Notes under the pieces: model-generated
Told to the model about the DNA's origin: nothing
Databases searched by the model: none
Seen by the model: the letters and a program-made list of their open reading frames with translations, nothing else
Translations under genes and position numbers: made by a program
Shown: positions 45,830 to 54,791 of the stretch, piece after piece
Layout: every line of letters begins with the position of its first letter
Position numbering within the stretch: the stretch's first letter is position 1
NCBI RefSeq assembly: GCF_016427565.1
Contig: NZ_JAELXT010000001.1
Coordinates: forward strand, 124,001-188,000
Origin: Microvirga splendida
GTDB taxonomy: Bacteria; Pseudomonadota; Alphaproteobacteria; Rhizobiales; Beijerinckiaceae
Length of the DNA: 64,000 nucleotides
Reading direction: 5' to 3'

Positions 45830-48547
45830 ATGGCCGATGTCAGACAGATCCTTCCGACGCCTCGGGAACGCGGCGACGGGGCATCCCAGGAAGAAGCCGC
45901 TCCACGGCAGTTCATTGTCTCCAATCAGAATCGGTGGTCTCGAAACACCCTCGACTTCAAGGATCTGTCTCAGGATGCGTGGTGCGAGCTCAGCTTCCAG
46001 ATCTCCTGGCATCCTGAAGAGAAGAACCGGACAGCGCATGACTTCGCGGTCATCGGCGTCGACTTCCTGACCGAAGATGGATCGAGCATCGACTTCGCCT
46101 ATGTTCCGGGTTTGACCAGGGCTCAGATCGACCCTCAGAGCTGCCCCATCGCAGGACCGGACTACTACGACCGGAGCAGCGACCAGACGCATGCAGGCAC
46201 GGTCCAGTGCACATTCCTGGTTCCTGCTCCGGCGAAGCATATCACGGTTACCTTCCGCAGCTGGCGCAACTCTCATCCGTTCACGATCACCGATCCGAAG
46301 ATCCTGCAGGTTGCTGAACATGAAGGCGGCGATGCTGGAGGAGCATCCTCTCCGGCGCCGAATAATCCCTGGCGCCCCTGGATCCGGCTAAACACCGATC
46401 CAGTGTGGCTGACCTATGGGGTAGTTCCAGCCAAGACGCTTTTTGTCAGAGGTCAGTTGATCAAGCCGAACGCAGGCGCCGAAGGTGCCCTGGCGCGTGT
46501 CATCTTCCGCAACAGGAACGGTGAAATCGTCGCCCCGTCGGACGATCTGCCAGCTTCGCCCGTTGTCGGAACCTACATCGATATTCCGGTCAGCCGGCAG
46601 ACGAGGCGCTTCACGCTCGAACTCAACCCACCGGATCAGGCTGCTACGGTCGACCTCGGCTTTCAAGTCTGGCGCGATGAGGCGCAAATCAGCCTTGTCA
46701 CACCCCTTGAGACCTCCCTCAGTGACGATCTCCTGCTGGAGAGCATCCTCAGCGAGGACAAAGCCGATGCCTCTGCGCTCGTTGGCGAGGTTCTCAACCG
46801 CCTTCAGGTTGGAGGTGCCAAGCTGATCGACGCTCTGATCGACAGCAGGACGCTTTCAGCGGCTCCGACGACATTCGATAGATTGCAGGCGGTTCAGCAA
46901 GGTCCATCGGCAGCCCTCGTCGGAAACGAGCTGTCTCTCGGCAGCTTCCAGGCGTGGCCGTTGCCAGAAAGTCCGGACTGGACTGAGGACCCCTACCAGT
47001 CGCCTTCGTGGCGCCTGGAATACCAATCCCTGTCCTGGCTTCTGGACCTTGTGCGCGACCAGGAGGCGAAGGGTGTGCACAGGGCCGTGGATCTCGCGCT
47101 GTCCTGGTCTCGCACCAATCCATGGGGCCAGCCCAAGGATGCACTCAGCGCGTATCCTGCGTCGATTGCCATCCGCACAGAGGTCTTGCTTCGTCTGCTG
47201 GCAGCCGCGAGTTCGGTCAGGGGCAAACCTCTCGAGAAGCTGCGTGTGCTTGGTGCGGAGGTCATTCAGCACAGCTTTGCGCTCGCCGAGATCCTCGGCC
47301 AGAACCTGTTTCTGCAATCCATCCTGCAGGTTCGGATCGCCTGCGCTCTTCTGAGCGCCTCAATCGGCCTCCAGGGATTTCCTCTGTCCGCCTACTGGAG
47401 ATCCGTCGCCCTTGCTCAACTGCGCAACGGCTTCGATCATCTCCTCGGTCCTCATGGATCGTCGAATGAGCAGTCCCAGCATTACCGGCTGGAGCTGATC
47501 TCCATCGGCATGATCCTGTCCCAGCACCTCAAAAATCATCCTGAGGCAGAGGACCTCAGACGGCTCCTCGATATGCGCTTGAAGGACAGTCTCAAAGCTC
47601 TCGTGGCGACGACGGATCCGGCCGGCATGCTTGCTCCGTTCGGGGACACACCGCGCAACCTTCACCATGCCTCCTGGCTCCGACGTATCATTTCCGGATA
47701 CGGGCGACATCTCCTGTCGGACCAAGCTCTGGCGGAAGAATTGGCGTATCCTCCTGGCCCGAGGCTCCATACATCGGATCATGCAGGTCTCATCGCCTTC
47801 CGCAATTATGAGCAGAAGCCGGGCTGGGGCTATCTCTGCGCCTCAATCGGCGAGCAGCGGCATGAGAACGGACATTACGACTGCACCTCCTTCGTCTACT
47901 CCGCCCGTGGCGTGAGATGGATTACGGATTCGGGCGGTTCAGGGGTCATGGAGGCAGGTCCTGCGCGCCAGTATCTGCTCTCGTCGCGGGCCCACAATGT
48001 GGCCATTCCGGATTCCCGCGAGCAGAGCGCAGGCTTCGGCCGGACCGAAGCGACAATCGCGCTCGAGAAGGCTCATGCGGTTCGGGTGGGCACGAACGTG
48101 CATGGCCCCTGCTACGACCATTCACGTGTTTTCGTGTGCCTGGACGACATGAACGCAATCGCGGTCTTCGACCGCTTCAGGTCATCCCGAAGCGCCATCA
48201 GCTTCGAGGCCTGTCTTCACTTCGAGGATGCCATTGCAGTGGCTCTCGCCAACAGCAAGCTTGCCATCGCTTTCCACAAAAGGGACAGGCTGCGGATCAT
48301 CCCGCATCCTGTTGCCGGAACGCTGACTGGTCTGCGGGTCCAAAACGGGCAATCCGGGCGGGCCGGATCCATGCAGGGCTACCTCTCGAGCGGCACGGGC
48401 GGCCTCAAGCCCGCCAATGTGCTGAGCTATGGCTTCGCAGGCGCGTCTGAGGTGTGCGGCGGCGTGATCCTCGCCACCACGGAAGACGGCCTGAAGAGGC
48501 TTGTGAACCTCATTGCCACGCCGCAGGTACAGAAACTGCTGGCCTAA
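45830..48547 (+). CDS. Heparinase II/III-like protein
   Basis: About 905 residues from ATG 45830 (GTG 45776 is an alternative; ribosome sites are weak). Order: N-terminal beta-sandwich-like domains (about 20-300), an alpha-helical toroid with a Y552-containing NEQSQHY segment, then a C-terminal beta domain with GHYDCTSFVYSARGVRWITD (His682, Asp684) and SSRAHNVAIPDS, the Heparinase II/III landmarks. Family enzymes cleave uronate-containing polysaccharides by beta-elimination. No clear signal peptide, so it may act on cytoplasmic or exported glycan by another route. Between the FixJ-like gene and the che operon, on the opposite strand from the latter. The substrate is unknown. Confidence 0.75.
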   Translation: MADVRQILPTPRERGDGASQEEAAPRQFIVSNQNRWSRNTLDFKDLSQDAWCELSFQISWHPEEKNRTAHDFAVIGVDFLTEDGSSIDFAYVPGLTRAQIDPQSCPIAGPDYYDRSSDQTHAGTVQCTFLVPAPAKHITVTFRSWRNSHPFTITDPKILQVAEHEGGDAGGASSPAPNNPWRPWIRLNTDPVWLTYGVVPAKTLFVRGQLIKPNAGAEGALARVIFRNRNGEIVAPSDDLPASPVVGTYIDIPVSRQTRRFTLELNPPDQAATVDLGFQVWRDEAQISLVTPLETSLSDDLLLESILSEDKADASALVGEVLNRLQVGGAKLIDALIDSRTLSAAPTTFDRLQAVQQGPSAALVGNELSLGSFQAWPLPESPDWTEDPYQSPSWRLEYQSLSWLLDLVRDQEAKGVHRAVDLALSWSRTNPWGQPKDALSAYPASIAIRTEVLLRLLAAASSVRGKPLEKLRVLGAEVIQHSFALAEILGQNLFLQSILQVRIACALLSASIGLQGFPLSAYWRSVALAQLRNGFDHLLGPHGSSNEQSQHYRLELISIGMILSQHLKNHPEAEDLRRLLDMRLKDSLKALVATTDPAGMLAPFGDTPRNLHHASWLRRIISGYGRHLLSDQALAEELAYPPGPRLHTSDHAGLIAFRNYEQKPGWGYLCASIGEQRHENGHYDCTSFVYSARGVRWITDSGGSGVMEAGPARQYLLSSRAHNVAIPDSREQSAGFGRTEATIALEKAHAVRVGTNVHGPCYDHSRVFVCLDDMNAIAVFDRFRSSRSAISFEACLHFEDAIAVALANSKLAIAFHKRDRLRIIPHPVAGTLTGLRVQNGQSGRAGSMQGYLSSGTGGLKPANVLSYGFAGASEVCGGVILATTEDGLKRLVNLIATPQVQKLLA

Positions 48548-48574
48548 ATTTTCGGCAGTCCGCCCCGGCGCTGC

Positions 48575-48604
48575 AAAAAAGAGCCCAGCCTTCAGGCTGG
48601 GCTC
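48575..48604 (-). terminator. Intrinsic terminator of the cheA-cheZ operon
   Basis: Perfect 10-bp stem GAGCCCAGCC / GGCTGGGCTC with loop TTCA; on the minus strand it is followed by TTTTTT. It lies 39 bases after the cheZ stop and may also stop the heparinase transcript from the other side. Confidence 0.9.
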
Positions 48605-48642
48605 ACGGCGCTCATGGTCTTCGTGCTGTCTTTTAGATCGAA

Positions 48643-49344
48643 TTAGTTGAACAATGCATCGATGGCGTCCTGGGACGTCACGCCGTTGTCGCAGGCCAGT
48701 GCCGGCCCATTGAGGAGCGCCTTGTCTCCCTGGCGTTTCGGATCGTCGATGGTTTCGACATCCTTGAAGCTTTCCATGCCGCCCCAGATCTCCATCATGT
48801 GGTGGACGCGTTCTTCCACGAACTTCATTGCGCCCACGACCTTGCTGATGCGCTGGCCGGTAATGTCCTGGAAGTTGCAGGCCTCGAAGATACTGATCAC
48901 GTGATCGAGGATTTCGCGGGCGATATCCTGATCGCTTCCGGCCAGTCTGGACGAGAGATTGCTGGAGAGTTCGTCGATCCGTTCAGCCGCAGCCAGAATC
49001 GAGTTCGTAGCGGTCTCCGTTCCAGTCACGATGGCACCGAGCTCATCCGTGACCCGGGTGATCTCCTTCCCCTGGGCGCCGGCATACCGAAGTGTGGCGA
49101 TCTCTCTTTTCGTGCGCTCGATCGCCTCGTAGATCGAATCGAGTTCCGCCTTCAGGCGAAGGGCCTCCTGCATGTCGCGGCGGTGTTCCTCCAGCAGGGA
49201 TGTCGAAATCTCCTTCGCGGGAACGATGGATTCCTTGATGGTCGCCAGCATCCCCATGACTTCGGAATGGCGCTCCAGAACGCTCTCGTCCTGCGAAGCA
49301 ACGCCCAGGCTCGCTTCGATGCGATAGCTCTTTTTGAGGGTCAT
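48643..49344 (-). CDS. cheZ: CheY-P phosphatase CheZ
   Basis: 233 residues, almost all helical. The catalytic motif is present: FQDITGQRISKVV with Asp160 and Gln164, equal in spacing to D143/Q147 of E. coli CheZ. The C-terminal SQDAIDALFN is the CheY-binding tail type. CheZ removes phosphate from CheY-P to reset the motor. Rhizobial systems often lack CheZ and use a CheY sink instead, so it is worth noting. Last gene of the cheA-cheW-cheY-cheZ run, 20 bases after cheY. Confidence 0.9.
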   Translation of the reverse strand: MTLKKSYRIEASLGVASQDESVLERHSEVMGMLATIKESIVPAKEISTSLLEEHRRDMQEALRLKAELDSIYEAIERTKREIATLRYAGAQGKEITRVTDELGAIVTGTETATNSILAAAERIDELSSNLSSRLAGSDQDIAREILDHVISIFEACNFQDITGQRISKVVGAMKFVEERVHHMMEIWGGMESFKDVETIDDPKRQGDKALLNGPALACDNGVTSQDAIDALFN

Positions 49345-49364
49345 GACCGTCGCTCTTTTGTTGC

Positions 49365-49748
49365 TTATCCGCCAAAGACAGCGCTGATCTTCGAGCGCAG
49401 GGTGTCGGCGTTGAAGGGCTTGACGATGTAGTTGTTGACGCCGGCTTGCTTGGCCGCGACCACGTTCTCGGTCTTGGCCTCGGCGGTGATCATGATGAAG
49501 GGCAGGCTGCCCAGCTCCGCGTCGGCCCGCACCTGCTGCAGCAGCTCGAAGCCGGTCATGGGCGCCATGTTCCAGTCGGAGATCACCAGCCCGTACTTCT
49601 TCTCCTTCAGCTTGCCCAGAGCCTCCGAGCCGTCCTTCGCCTCGTCGACGTCGTTGAAGCCGATCTGCTTCAGCAGGTTGCGGATAATGCGCAGCATCGT
49701 CTGGTAGTCGTCAACGATGAGAACAGGGGTGGAAAGATCAAGGCTCAC
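49365..49748 (-). CDS. cheY: Chemotaxis response regulator CheY (cheA-operon copy)
   Basis: 127-residue receiver with D13/D14, acceptor D58 (VISDWNMAPMTG), Thr in MITAEAK and KPFN. This is the closer of the two CheY proteins to E. coli CheY (SDWNMP-like, TAEAKTENVVAAKQAGVNNY). Adjacent cheZ suggests that this is the motor-binding CheY. Confidence 0.94.
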   Translation of the reverse strand: MSLDLSTPVLIVDDYQTMLRIIRNLLKQIGFNDVDEAKDGSEALGKLKEKKYGLVISDWNMAPMTGFELLQQVRADAELGSLPFIMITAEAKTENVVAAKQAGVNNYIVKPFNADTLRSKISAVFGG

Positions 49749-49806
49749 GGCAAAATTCCTGTATTCTGATTACACAACTGAAGTATATGCGATGGGCGAA
49801 CAGGGC

Positions 49807-50295
49807 TTACGCAGCCTCCCGCTCCGTCTCGAAGGCAAGAACGGCATCGACATCGAGAACGATCAGCAGTTGGTCCCGCAACTGGTGGACGCCCTGCGAC
49901 AGTCCCACCCAGCCCCGGTCCATATGAACCGGGTTCGGTTGCATCTCGTCCGGGTCGAGCTTGAGAACCTCGCCGACGTCATCAACGAGCAGCCCATAGG
50001 CCTCGCCCTGGTTCTCGAGGCCGACAGCCATGCGACGCCCTGCTTCGCCGCTATCGCCCAGTCCGAGCCGGCGGCGCAGCGACACCGCAGTAACGACGCG
50101 GCCACGGAGGTTCAGGAGGCCAGCGATTTCTCCTGGCGCGAGAGGAACGGTCGTCATCTCGCTTACGACGAAGACATCGTGCACGCGGCTGATCGGCAGC
50201 CCCAGCAGTTGTCCGGCCACCGTGACCGTCACGAACTCCATCTGCTTGGAGGCCGCCTTCACGTTTCCCGAAGGGTTTGTTTCTATGAGCTTCAT
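49807..50295 (-). CDS. cheW: Chemotaxis coupling protein CheW
   Basis: 162 residues, a single CheW domain (VTVTVAGQLLGLPISRVHDV, IAGLLNLRGRVVTAVSLRRR, YGLLVDDVGEVLKLDPDEMQ). It joins receptors to CheA. Two bases separate it from the cheA stop. Confidence 0.94.
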   Translation of the reverse strand: MKLIETNPSGNVKAASKQMEFVTVTVAGQLLGLPISRVHDVFVVSEMTTVPLAPGEIAGLLNLRGRVVTAVSLRRRLGLGDSGEAGRRMAVGLENQGEAYGLLVDDVGEVLKLDPDEMQPNPVHMDRGWVGLSQGVHQLRDQLLIVLDVDAVLAFETEREAA

Positions 50296-50297
50296 GA

Positions 50298-53099
50298 TCA
50301 GGCAGCCTCTTCGAGCGTTCCATTGAGCTCCGCGAGAGCGGAGAGCAGGCCTCTGCGGTCGATTTTCGAGACGATCTCGGAAATGCGCAGCTTTCTTGCC
50401 AGGGCAATCTGCTGCGGATCAGGCTTGACGGTCAGGCCGATCACGGGCGTCGTGCTGTGATGCGGATCGGCCCGCAGGGATGCAACCAGGGCGAAGCCGG
50501 AGTGCCCTGAGAGCTCGAGGTCCGTGACGACCACGTCGACGTGGAGACCGTTGGACAGGAGGCGAACCGCCTCCTGGGCTGTCGAAGCGGTCTGGACGCG
50601 ATACCCGGACGCCTTGAGGACCGGCACAAGCATGTCCCGGAAGAAGGTCGAGCTGTCGACGAGCAGCAGTGACCGATCGGGCCCGCCCTTTCGCTCCTTC
50701 CGCGACCAGGTCTCCAGAACCATCGGCAGGTAATGCGCAACGTTGACGATCTCGGTGGTGCGCCCCCTCACGACCGCAGAGCCGACGAGGTCGGAGCGCT
50801 CGGCGAGGAGCTCGATGTCCAGCTTGTCCTCCACAATGTCGACGATCTCGGCCACTGCGAGGCCCATCGACACGTCACCGTCCGAGAACACCAGCAGAGA
50901 CTGCATGCCCTCGCGCTTGATCGTGAGCTCTTCGTCGCATGAGACCAGCGGCATCAGTCGTCCGCGGTACTGAACGACCGGGCGTCCGCTCGACCATTCG
51001 ATCGTCGAGGCCTCGATATCCTCAAGGCGCGTTACCAGGGACAGCGGGACAGCCTTCAGGCTCTCGCCCCCGCCGCGGAAGACCAGCAGGCTCGTCAGCT
51101 CGTCCGCCGCAACGACGGTCTGTTCGGGACCCGCGTCGTTCTGGAACTCGTTGCGGTCAGACTCGGAGCCCACCATACGGGCAAGACCATTGGGATCAAT
51201 GATCAGCACGACGGCACCGTCGCCCAGAATGGTGTTGCCGGAGAACAGCTGGATGTGCCGCAGCTTCGAGGACATCGGCTTCACGACGATCTCTTCGGTA
51301 TGGAAGACGCCGTCCACGAGAATGCCGAAACGCTGGTGCGCAACCTGCGTTACCACCACGAAGCCGTGGTTGGCATCCTCGTTTCCGGACAGCCCCATAA
51401 CCTTCGACAGCGGCACGATCGGCAGCAGGCGGTCGCGCAGGCGCAGGATCGGCGTTCCGTTGATGCGCTCGATCGAGTGCTCGGAGGTGGGCGACACCCG
51501 CACGAGCTCCGATACCGCAACCTGCGGAATGGCGAAGCGCTGGTCCTTCGACGACACAATGAGCGCCGCCACAATGGCGAGGGTCAGCGGGATCTTGATC
51601 GTGAAGGTCGTTCCGCGTCCCTGCTCGGAGCGGATGTCGACCGTTCCGCCGATCAGCTCGATGTTGGTTTTGACCACGTCCATACCGACGCCACGGCCCG
51701 ACACGGATGTGACCTTTGCGGCTGTCGAGAAGCCAGGATGGAAGATGAACTTCGCCACCTGGGCGTCGCTCATCCGCTCCAGCTCGGCGTCGCCTGCAAT
51801 CCCGCGCTCGGCGGCCTTCTTGCGAATGGCCGCAAAGTTCAACCCCTTGCCGTCATCGGCAATCTCGATCGTGATCGAACCACCTTCATGATAAGCATTG
51901 AGGCGGATCGTGCCCTTCTCGGGCTTTCCGGCCGCCTTTCGGTCTGCCGGGTTCTCGATGCCATGATCCGCGGAGTTGCGGACCATGTGGGTGAGAGGAT
52001 CCTTGATGACCTCCAGGACCTGCCGGTCGAGCTCAGTGTCCGCACCCTGCATCACGAGCTCGATCTTCTTCGAGAGCTCGTTCGAAAGATCGCGCACGAC
52101 GCGGGGCAGTTTCTGCCAGGCATTACCGATCGGCTGCATCCGGGTCTTCATCACCCCGTCCTGCAACTCCGCCGTCACCTGCGAAAGACGCTGCAGCGGA
52201 ACTTTGTAGCCGTGGTCCTCCGAGCTGCGCCGGGCGATCTCCAGCAGCTGGTTCCGCGTGAGGACGAGCTCGGACACCATCGTCATGAGATGCTCGAGAG
52301 TGTCCACGTTGACGCGGATCGTCTGAACCTTGCCGGAGATGCCTTCACCCCCGTCCCCGCCTTCCGATGTCTCGGCATTCTTCTTAGGGGGCGCAGCCGG
52401 CGAAGCGGTCGCCACAGATTTCTGGCTCGGCGCCTGCTCCTCAAGCTTTTCAATCACGAGCGGAACCGGCCCCGGCGCTTCGCGGAATGCACGCTCCAGT
52501 TCATCCAGCGAAACCTCGCCCGGCTTCAGAGGGCGCTCGAGTATCTGGTACGTCAGGGTGCCGGCGGTGACAGCCTTCTCCGGGCCGGGAGCCTCCTGGA
52601 AGGCGCGCTCCAGCTCGTCGAGCGAGACCTCGCCTGGCTTCAGCTCCCTCTCGAGCACCTGAAAGACCGTCGAGCCAGAGCTTTGGACTGGCTTTGGAGT
52701 CGGAGTGGCTTCGGGAGCAGGCGGCTCCTGGGTGGCCATCTTGTCCAGCAATGCGATAAGATCACCGTCGGAGCCCGCTGGCTCGGCGCCCTGACGCTCG
52801 AGTTCTCCGAGGATCTCCTTGATGCGGTCGAGGGTGCTGAGGATCAGCGAAACGGCAGGAGTCGTCACCGGCATTCCATCGCGGAACTTGCCCATGAGCG
52901 TTTCGGCTGCATGAGCAAGGGCCTCGAGCCGGGGCAACCCAAGGAAGCCGCAGGTTCCCTTGATGGTATGGACCAAGCGGAAGATGTTGCTGAGAATAGC
53001 CTCGTTGTTCGGATCCTGCTCGAAACGGACCATCTCCACGTCGACCGTTTCGAGGTGCTCGTTGGTCTCCGTAAGAAACTCAAGAAGAAGGTCGTCCAT
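50298..53099 (-). CDS. cheA: Hybrid chemotaxis kinase CheA with C-terminal receiver
   Basis: 933 residues, larger than E. coli CheA (654). Order: HPt (phospho-His44 in RLVHTIKGTC), acidic Pro/Glu linker with a 27-residue unit occurring twice (148-174 and 186-212) where P2 would be, dimerisation and HATPase core (about 258-530), CheW-like domain, a second CheW-like domain (about 660-790) and a receiver (about 805-925, LLLVDSSTFFRDML, VVTDLELSGHSG). The receiver may act as a phosphate sink or feedback. First gene of the cheA operon. Confidence 0.92.
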   Translation of the reverse strand: MDDLLLEFLTETNEHLETVDVEMVRFEQDPNNEAILSNIFRLVHTIKGTCGFLGLPRLEALAHAAETLMGKFRDGMPVTTPAVSLILSTLDRIKEILGELERQGAEPAGSDGDLIALLDKMATQEPPAPEATPTPKPVQSSGSTVFQVLERELKPGEVSLDELERAFQEAPGPEKAVTAGTLTYQILERPLKPGEVSLDELERAFREAPGPVPLVIEKLEEQAPSQKSVATASPAAPPKKNAETSEGGDGGEGISGKVQTIRVNVDTLEHLMTMVSELVLTRNQLLEIARRSSEDHGYKVPLQRLSQVTAELQDGVMKTRMQPIGNAWQKLPRVVRDLSNELSKKIELVMQGADTELDRQVLEVIKDPLTHMVRNSADHGIENPADRKAAGKPEKGTIRLNAYHEGGSITIEIADDGKGLNFAAIRKKAAERGIAGDAELERMSDAQVAKFIFHPGFSTAAKVTSVSGRGVGMDVVKTNIELIGGTVDIRSEQGRGTTFTIKIPLTLAIVAALIVSSKDQRFAIPQVAVSELVRVSPTSEHSIERINGTPILRLRDRLLPIVPLSKVMGLSGNEDANHGFVVVTQVAHQRFGILVDGVFHTEEIVVKPMSSKLRHIQLFSGNTILGDGAVVLIIDPNGLARMVGSESDRNEFQNDAGPEQTVVAADELTSLLVFRGGGESLKAVPLSLVTRLEDIEASTIEWSSGRPVVQYRGRLMPLVSCDEELTIKREGMQSLLVFSDGDVSMGLAVAEIVDIVEDKLDIELLAERSDLVGSAVVRGRTTEIVNVAHYLPMVLETWSRKERKGGPDRSLLLVDSSTFFRDMLVPVLKASGYRVQTASTAQEAVRLLSNGLHVDVVVTDLELSGHSGFALVASLRADPHHSTTPVIGLTVKPDPQQIALARKLRISEIVSKIDRRGLLSALAELNGTLEEAA
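52464..52658 (-). repeat. Duplicated 27-residue unit in the CheA linker
   Basis: Residues 148-174 and 186-212 of CheA share LKPGEVSLDELERAF and EAPGP with period 38 residues; only a few positions differ (ERE/ERP, FQE/FRE). The unit has the look of an amphipathic helix docking motif. The copies differ at many third codon positions, so the duplication is not recent. Confidence 0.85.
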
Positions 53100-53853
53100 T
53101 GCCGTGTCTCAACTCTTACTATGTGAACTGAACGGCACCGGTCATCGGGCGTTTCAGATTGAGAGAATCACGCGGCCTTCACGCCGGCAATAAAGCGCTG
53201 AACCTCATGTTCACGCGTGGGAGCTGAAAGTCGATTTTCGACTCAAGAGCGGGAAGCCTGGAGACACCTGCCGTGCATGAGCTGCATGCAGACGGCAGTC
53301 CGCGAAATCATCATCGTCATGGCAGTGCCCCCAATACGCCTCGTCCACCCCGTCACTTTGTCGATTATCAAGGCTGAGCGGCCGGACCTGATCGTTGCTT
53401 CGACTTTTTAAGACGAAGAACTGATCCGTTGAGCCTCGCGCCTCTTCAACTTCATCAGTGACGTTGGGGAAGAATAAGTCGACGTTTCCTGCAATAGAGT
53501 TAACGCCCGGAAGAGACGAAGGCCGAATCGACTGAATTTCAGATAAAACTGCGCAGCCGAGCAGCATCAATGTTGCAATTTGCAACGCTGCTGCATCTGC
53601 GAACCTGCGCATTGCATTCAACACCAGCGCCTGCGCTGCACGCATGATGCCTAAGAACATTCGATCATGAGCGTTGCATGACCCTGTCGAAAACATCGGA
53701 GAAGAGCAGCCGGATCTGCCTTGGACGTTGGCAACTCCAACGCGCCTCAAACGGTCGATGACCGGATGCGAGCAGGAGAGAAAGGTCGCCCGGCACCAAA
53801 AGCAAATGGCTGCCCCAGTTCCTTAGGGCAGCCATCTATCGCACCGACGAGAA
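53100..53853. other. Region between cheA and ftcR (754 bp)
   Basis: Weak coding potential. A minus-strand open frame (53211-53750, 179 codons) has one hydrophobic stretch (ALQIATLMLLGCAVLSEI) but low GC at third positions, no good ribosome site and no recognisable domain, so I do not call it a gene. Near the cheA start is a small dyad TGAAC-CTCAT-GTTCA (53199-53213). The right end holds the ftcR terminator. Confidence 0.5.
53806..53835 (-). terminator. Terminator of ftcR
   Basis: Perfect 10-bp stem ATGGCTGCCC / GGGCAGCCAT with a 10-base loop, 19 bases after the ftcR stop, followed on the minus strand by TTTGCTTTTGG. Confidence 0.8.
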
Positions 53854-54540
53854 TTAAGAGGCAACTCCTACATAGGAGTAGCCGATATATCGCTTGGCAT
53901 CGATCGGATCATACCCGAGGCGCTGCCGCAGCTTCTTGCGCAGCTTGCTGATGTGCCCCTCGACGACGCTGTCCTCGACATCGTCGCTGTAGATTCCATA
54001 GACGGCGTCGAAGATCTGCTTCTTGGTCAGACGGTGCCCCTTCTTGCGCACGAGGTACTCGAGAATGTGCCTCTCGCGGCGCGGGAGAGAGAGTGGGAGA
54101 CCGTCGATCTCAGGATCGCGGCCATCAAAGAAGACCTTGAGTCTGTCGCTGTCATCCTGAGACTTCTTGCCCAGGCTTGCGTTCACGCGGCGCCAGACGG
54201 CTTCGGCCCGGGCGAGGATCTCCCGCACGTGAACGGGCTTGCGGACGACATCGTCAAACTTCGCGGTGAAGAGTTCGAGGGTTTCCTCGAGGGAGCGAAC
54301 ATCGCTCAGGGCAATGATGGGTGCCTTGGAGTAGCGCCGGATGCTTTCGGCGGAGTGAACCCGCTCCTCGAAGCTGCCCAGCACGAAGCCCTGCACGGCG
54401 TCCAGATCAGAATCGGAAGCCGTCTCAAGCCAGTCGCTGAATTCATCTGCGTATAAGCCAAGGGAGGATATGCCTTCACGTTTGAAGCTCGCAACATATC
54501 CAGACGTAACCATCTGCCGGTCATCGACGACGATATACAT
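53854..54540 (-). CDS. ftcR: Flagellar transcriptional regulator FtcR/Rem
   Basis: 228 residues: receiver-like domain (about 1-120) and OmpR-type winged helix (about 135-225: LSLPRRERHILEYLVRKKGH, EDSVVEGHISKLRKKLRQRL, YIGYSYVG). It matches Brucella FtcR / Sinorhizobium Rem, activators of mid-class flagellar genes, through VVDDRQMVTSGYVASFKREG and DDVVRKPVHVREILARAEAV. The phospho-Asp position is uncharged (QGFVLGS), so phosphorylation is unlikely. Single gene with its own terminator; CtrA-like sites lie upstream. Confidence 0.93.
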   Translation of the reverse strand: MYIVVDDRQMVTSGYVASFKREGISSLGLYADEFSDWLETASDSDLDAVQGFVLGSFEERVHSAESIRRYSKAPIIALSDVRSLEETLELFTAKFDDVVRKPVHVREILARAEAVWRRVNASLGKKSQDDSDRLKVFFDGRDPEIDGLPLSLPRRERHILEYLVRKKGHRLTKKQIFDAVYGIYSDDVEDSVVEGHISKLRKKLRQRLGYDPIDAKRYIGYSYVGVAS

Positions 54541-54610
54541 TTTTTCTGCCCCGCCTTAGTAATTAAGTGCGTCTCGTGTTTTTATGCTTGCCGCTCACTG
54601 TTATTTACTT

Positions 54611-54728
54611 TGTTAAACATCGTTAAGCGGCTGAGGCAAAAACTATATTCTGAGGACTCGGCGGACAATACGTAAATAATGGGAGCTGTTACTCGCTTAT
54701 GGTTAATGCTCCTTAACCATCGTTAACC
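54611..54728. promoter_or_regulatory. TTAA-N6-TTAA cluster (CtrA-like sites) upstream of ftcR
   Basis: Three pairs with the same spacing: TGTTAAACATCGTTAAGC (54611-54628), GGTTAATGCTCCTTAACC (54701-54718) and CCTTAACCATCGTTAACC (54711-54728). CtrA of alphaproteobacteria binds TTAA-N7-TTAA and TTAACCAT; the latter is present exactly. The N6 spacing is one short, so the assignment is tentative. About 70-190 bases before the ftcR start. Also in this 813-bp gap: a CGGGCGCGCCCG palindrome at 54766-54777. Confidence 0.5.
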
Positions 54729-54791
54729 AAAGCTTTCAGGAGCAAAATGCCCCGCCCACCCGGGACGGGCGCGCCCGATCAAAGAACCCAA

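Noticed and set aside
51255-53126. A 623-codon plus-strand open frame opposite cheA
   Set aside because: Arg/His/Asp-rich composition typical of an antisense shadow in GC-rich DNA; cheA is certain.
53211-53750. Possible 179-aa membrane protein between cheA and ftcR
   Set aside because: Third-position GC is low compared with neighbours, no ribosome site, no domain; kept only as a note in the intergenic entry.
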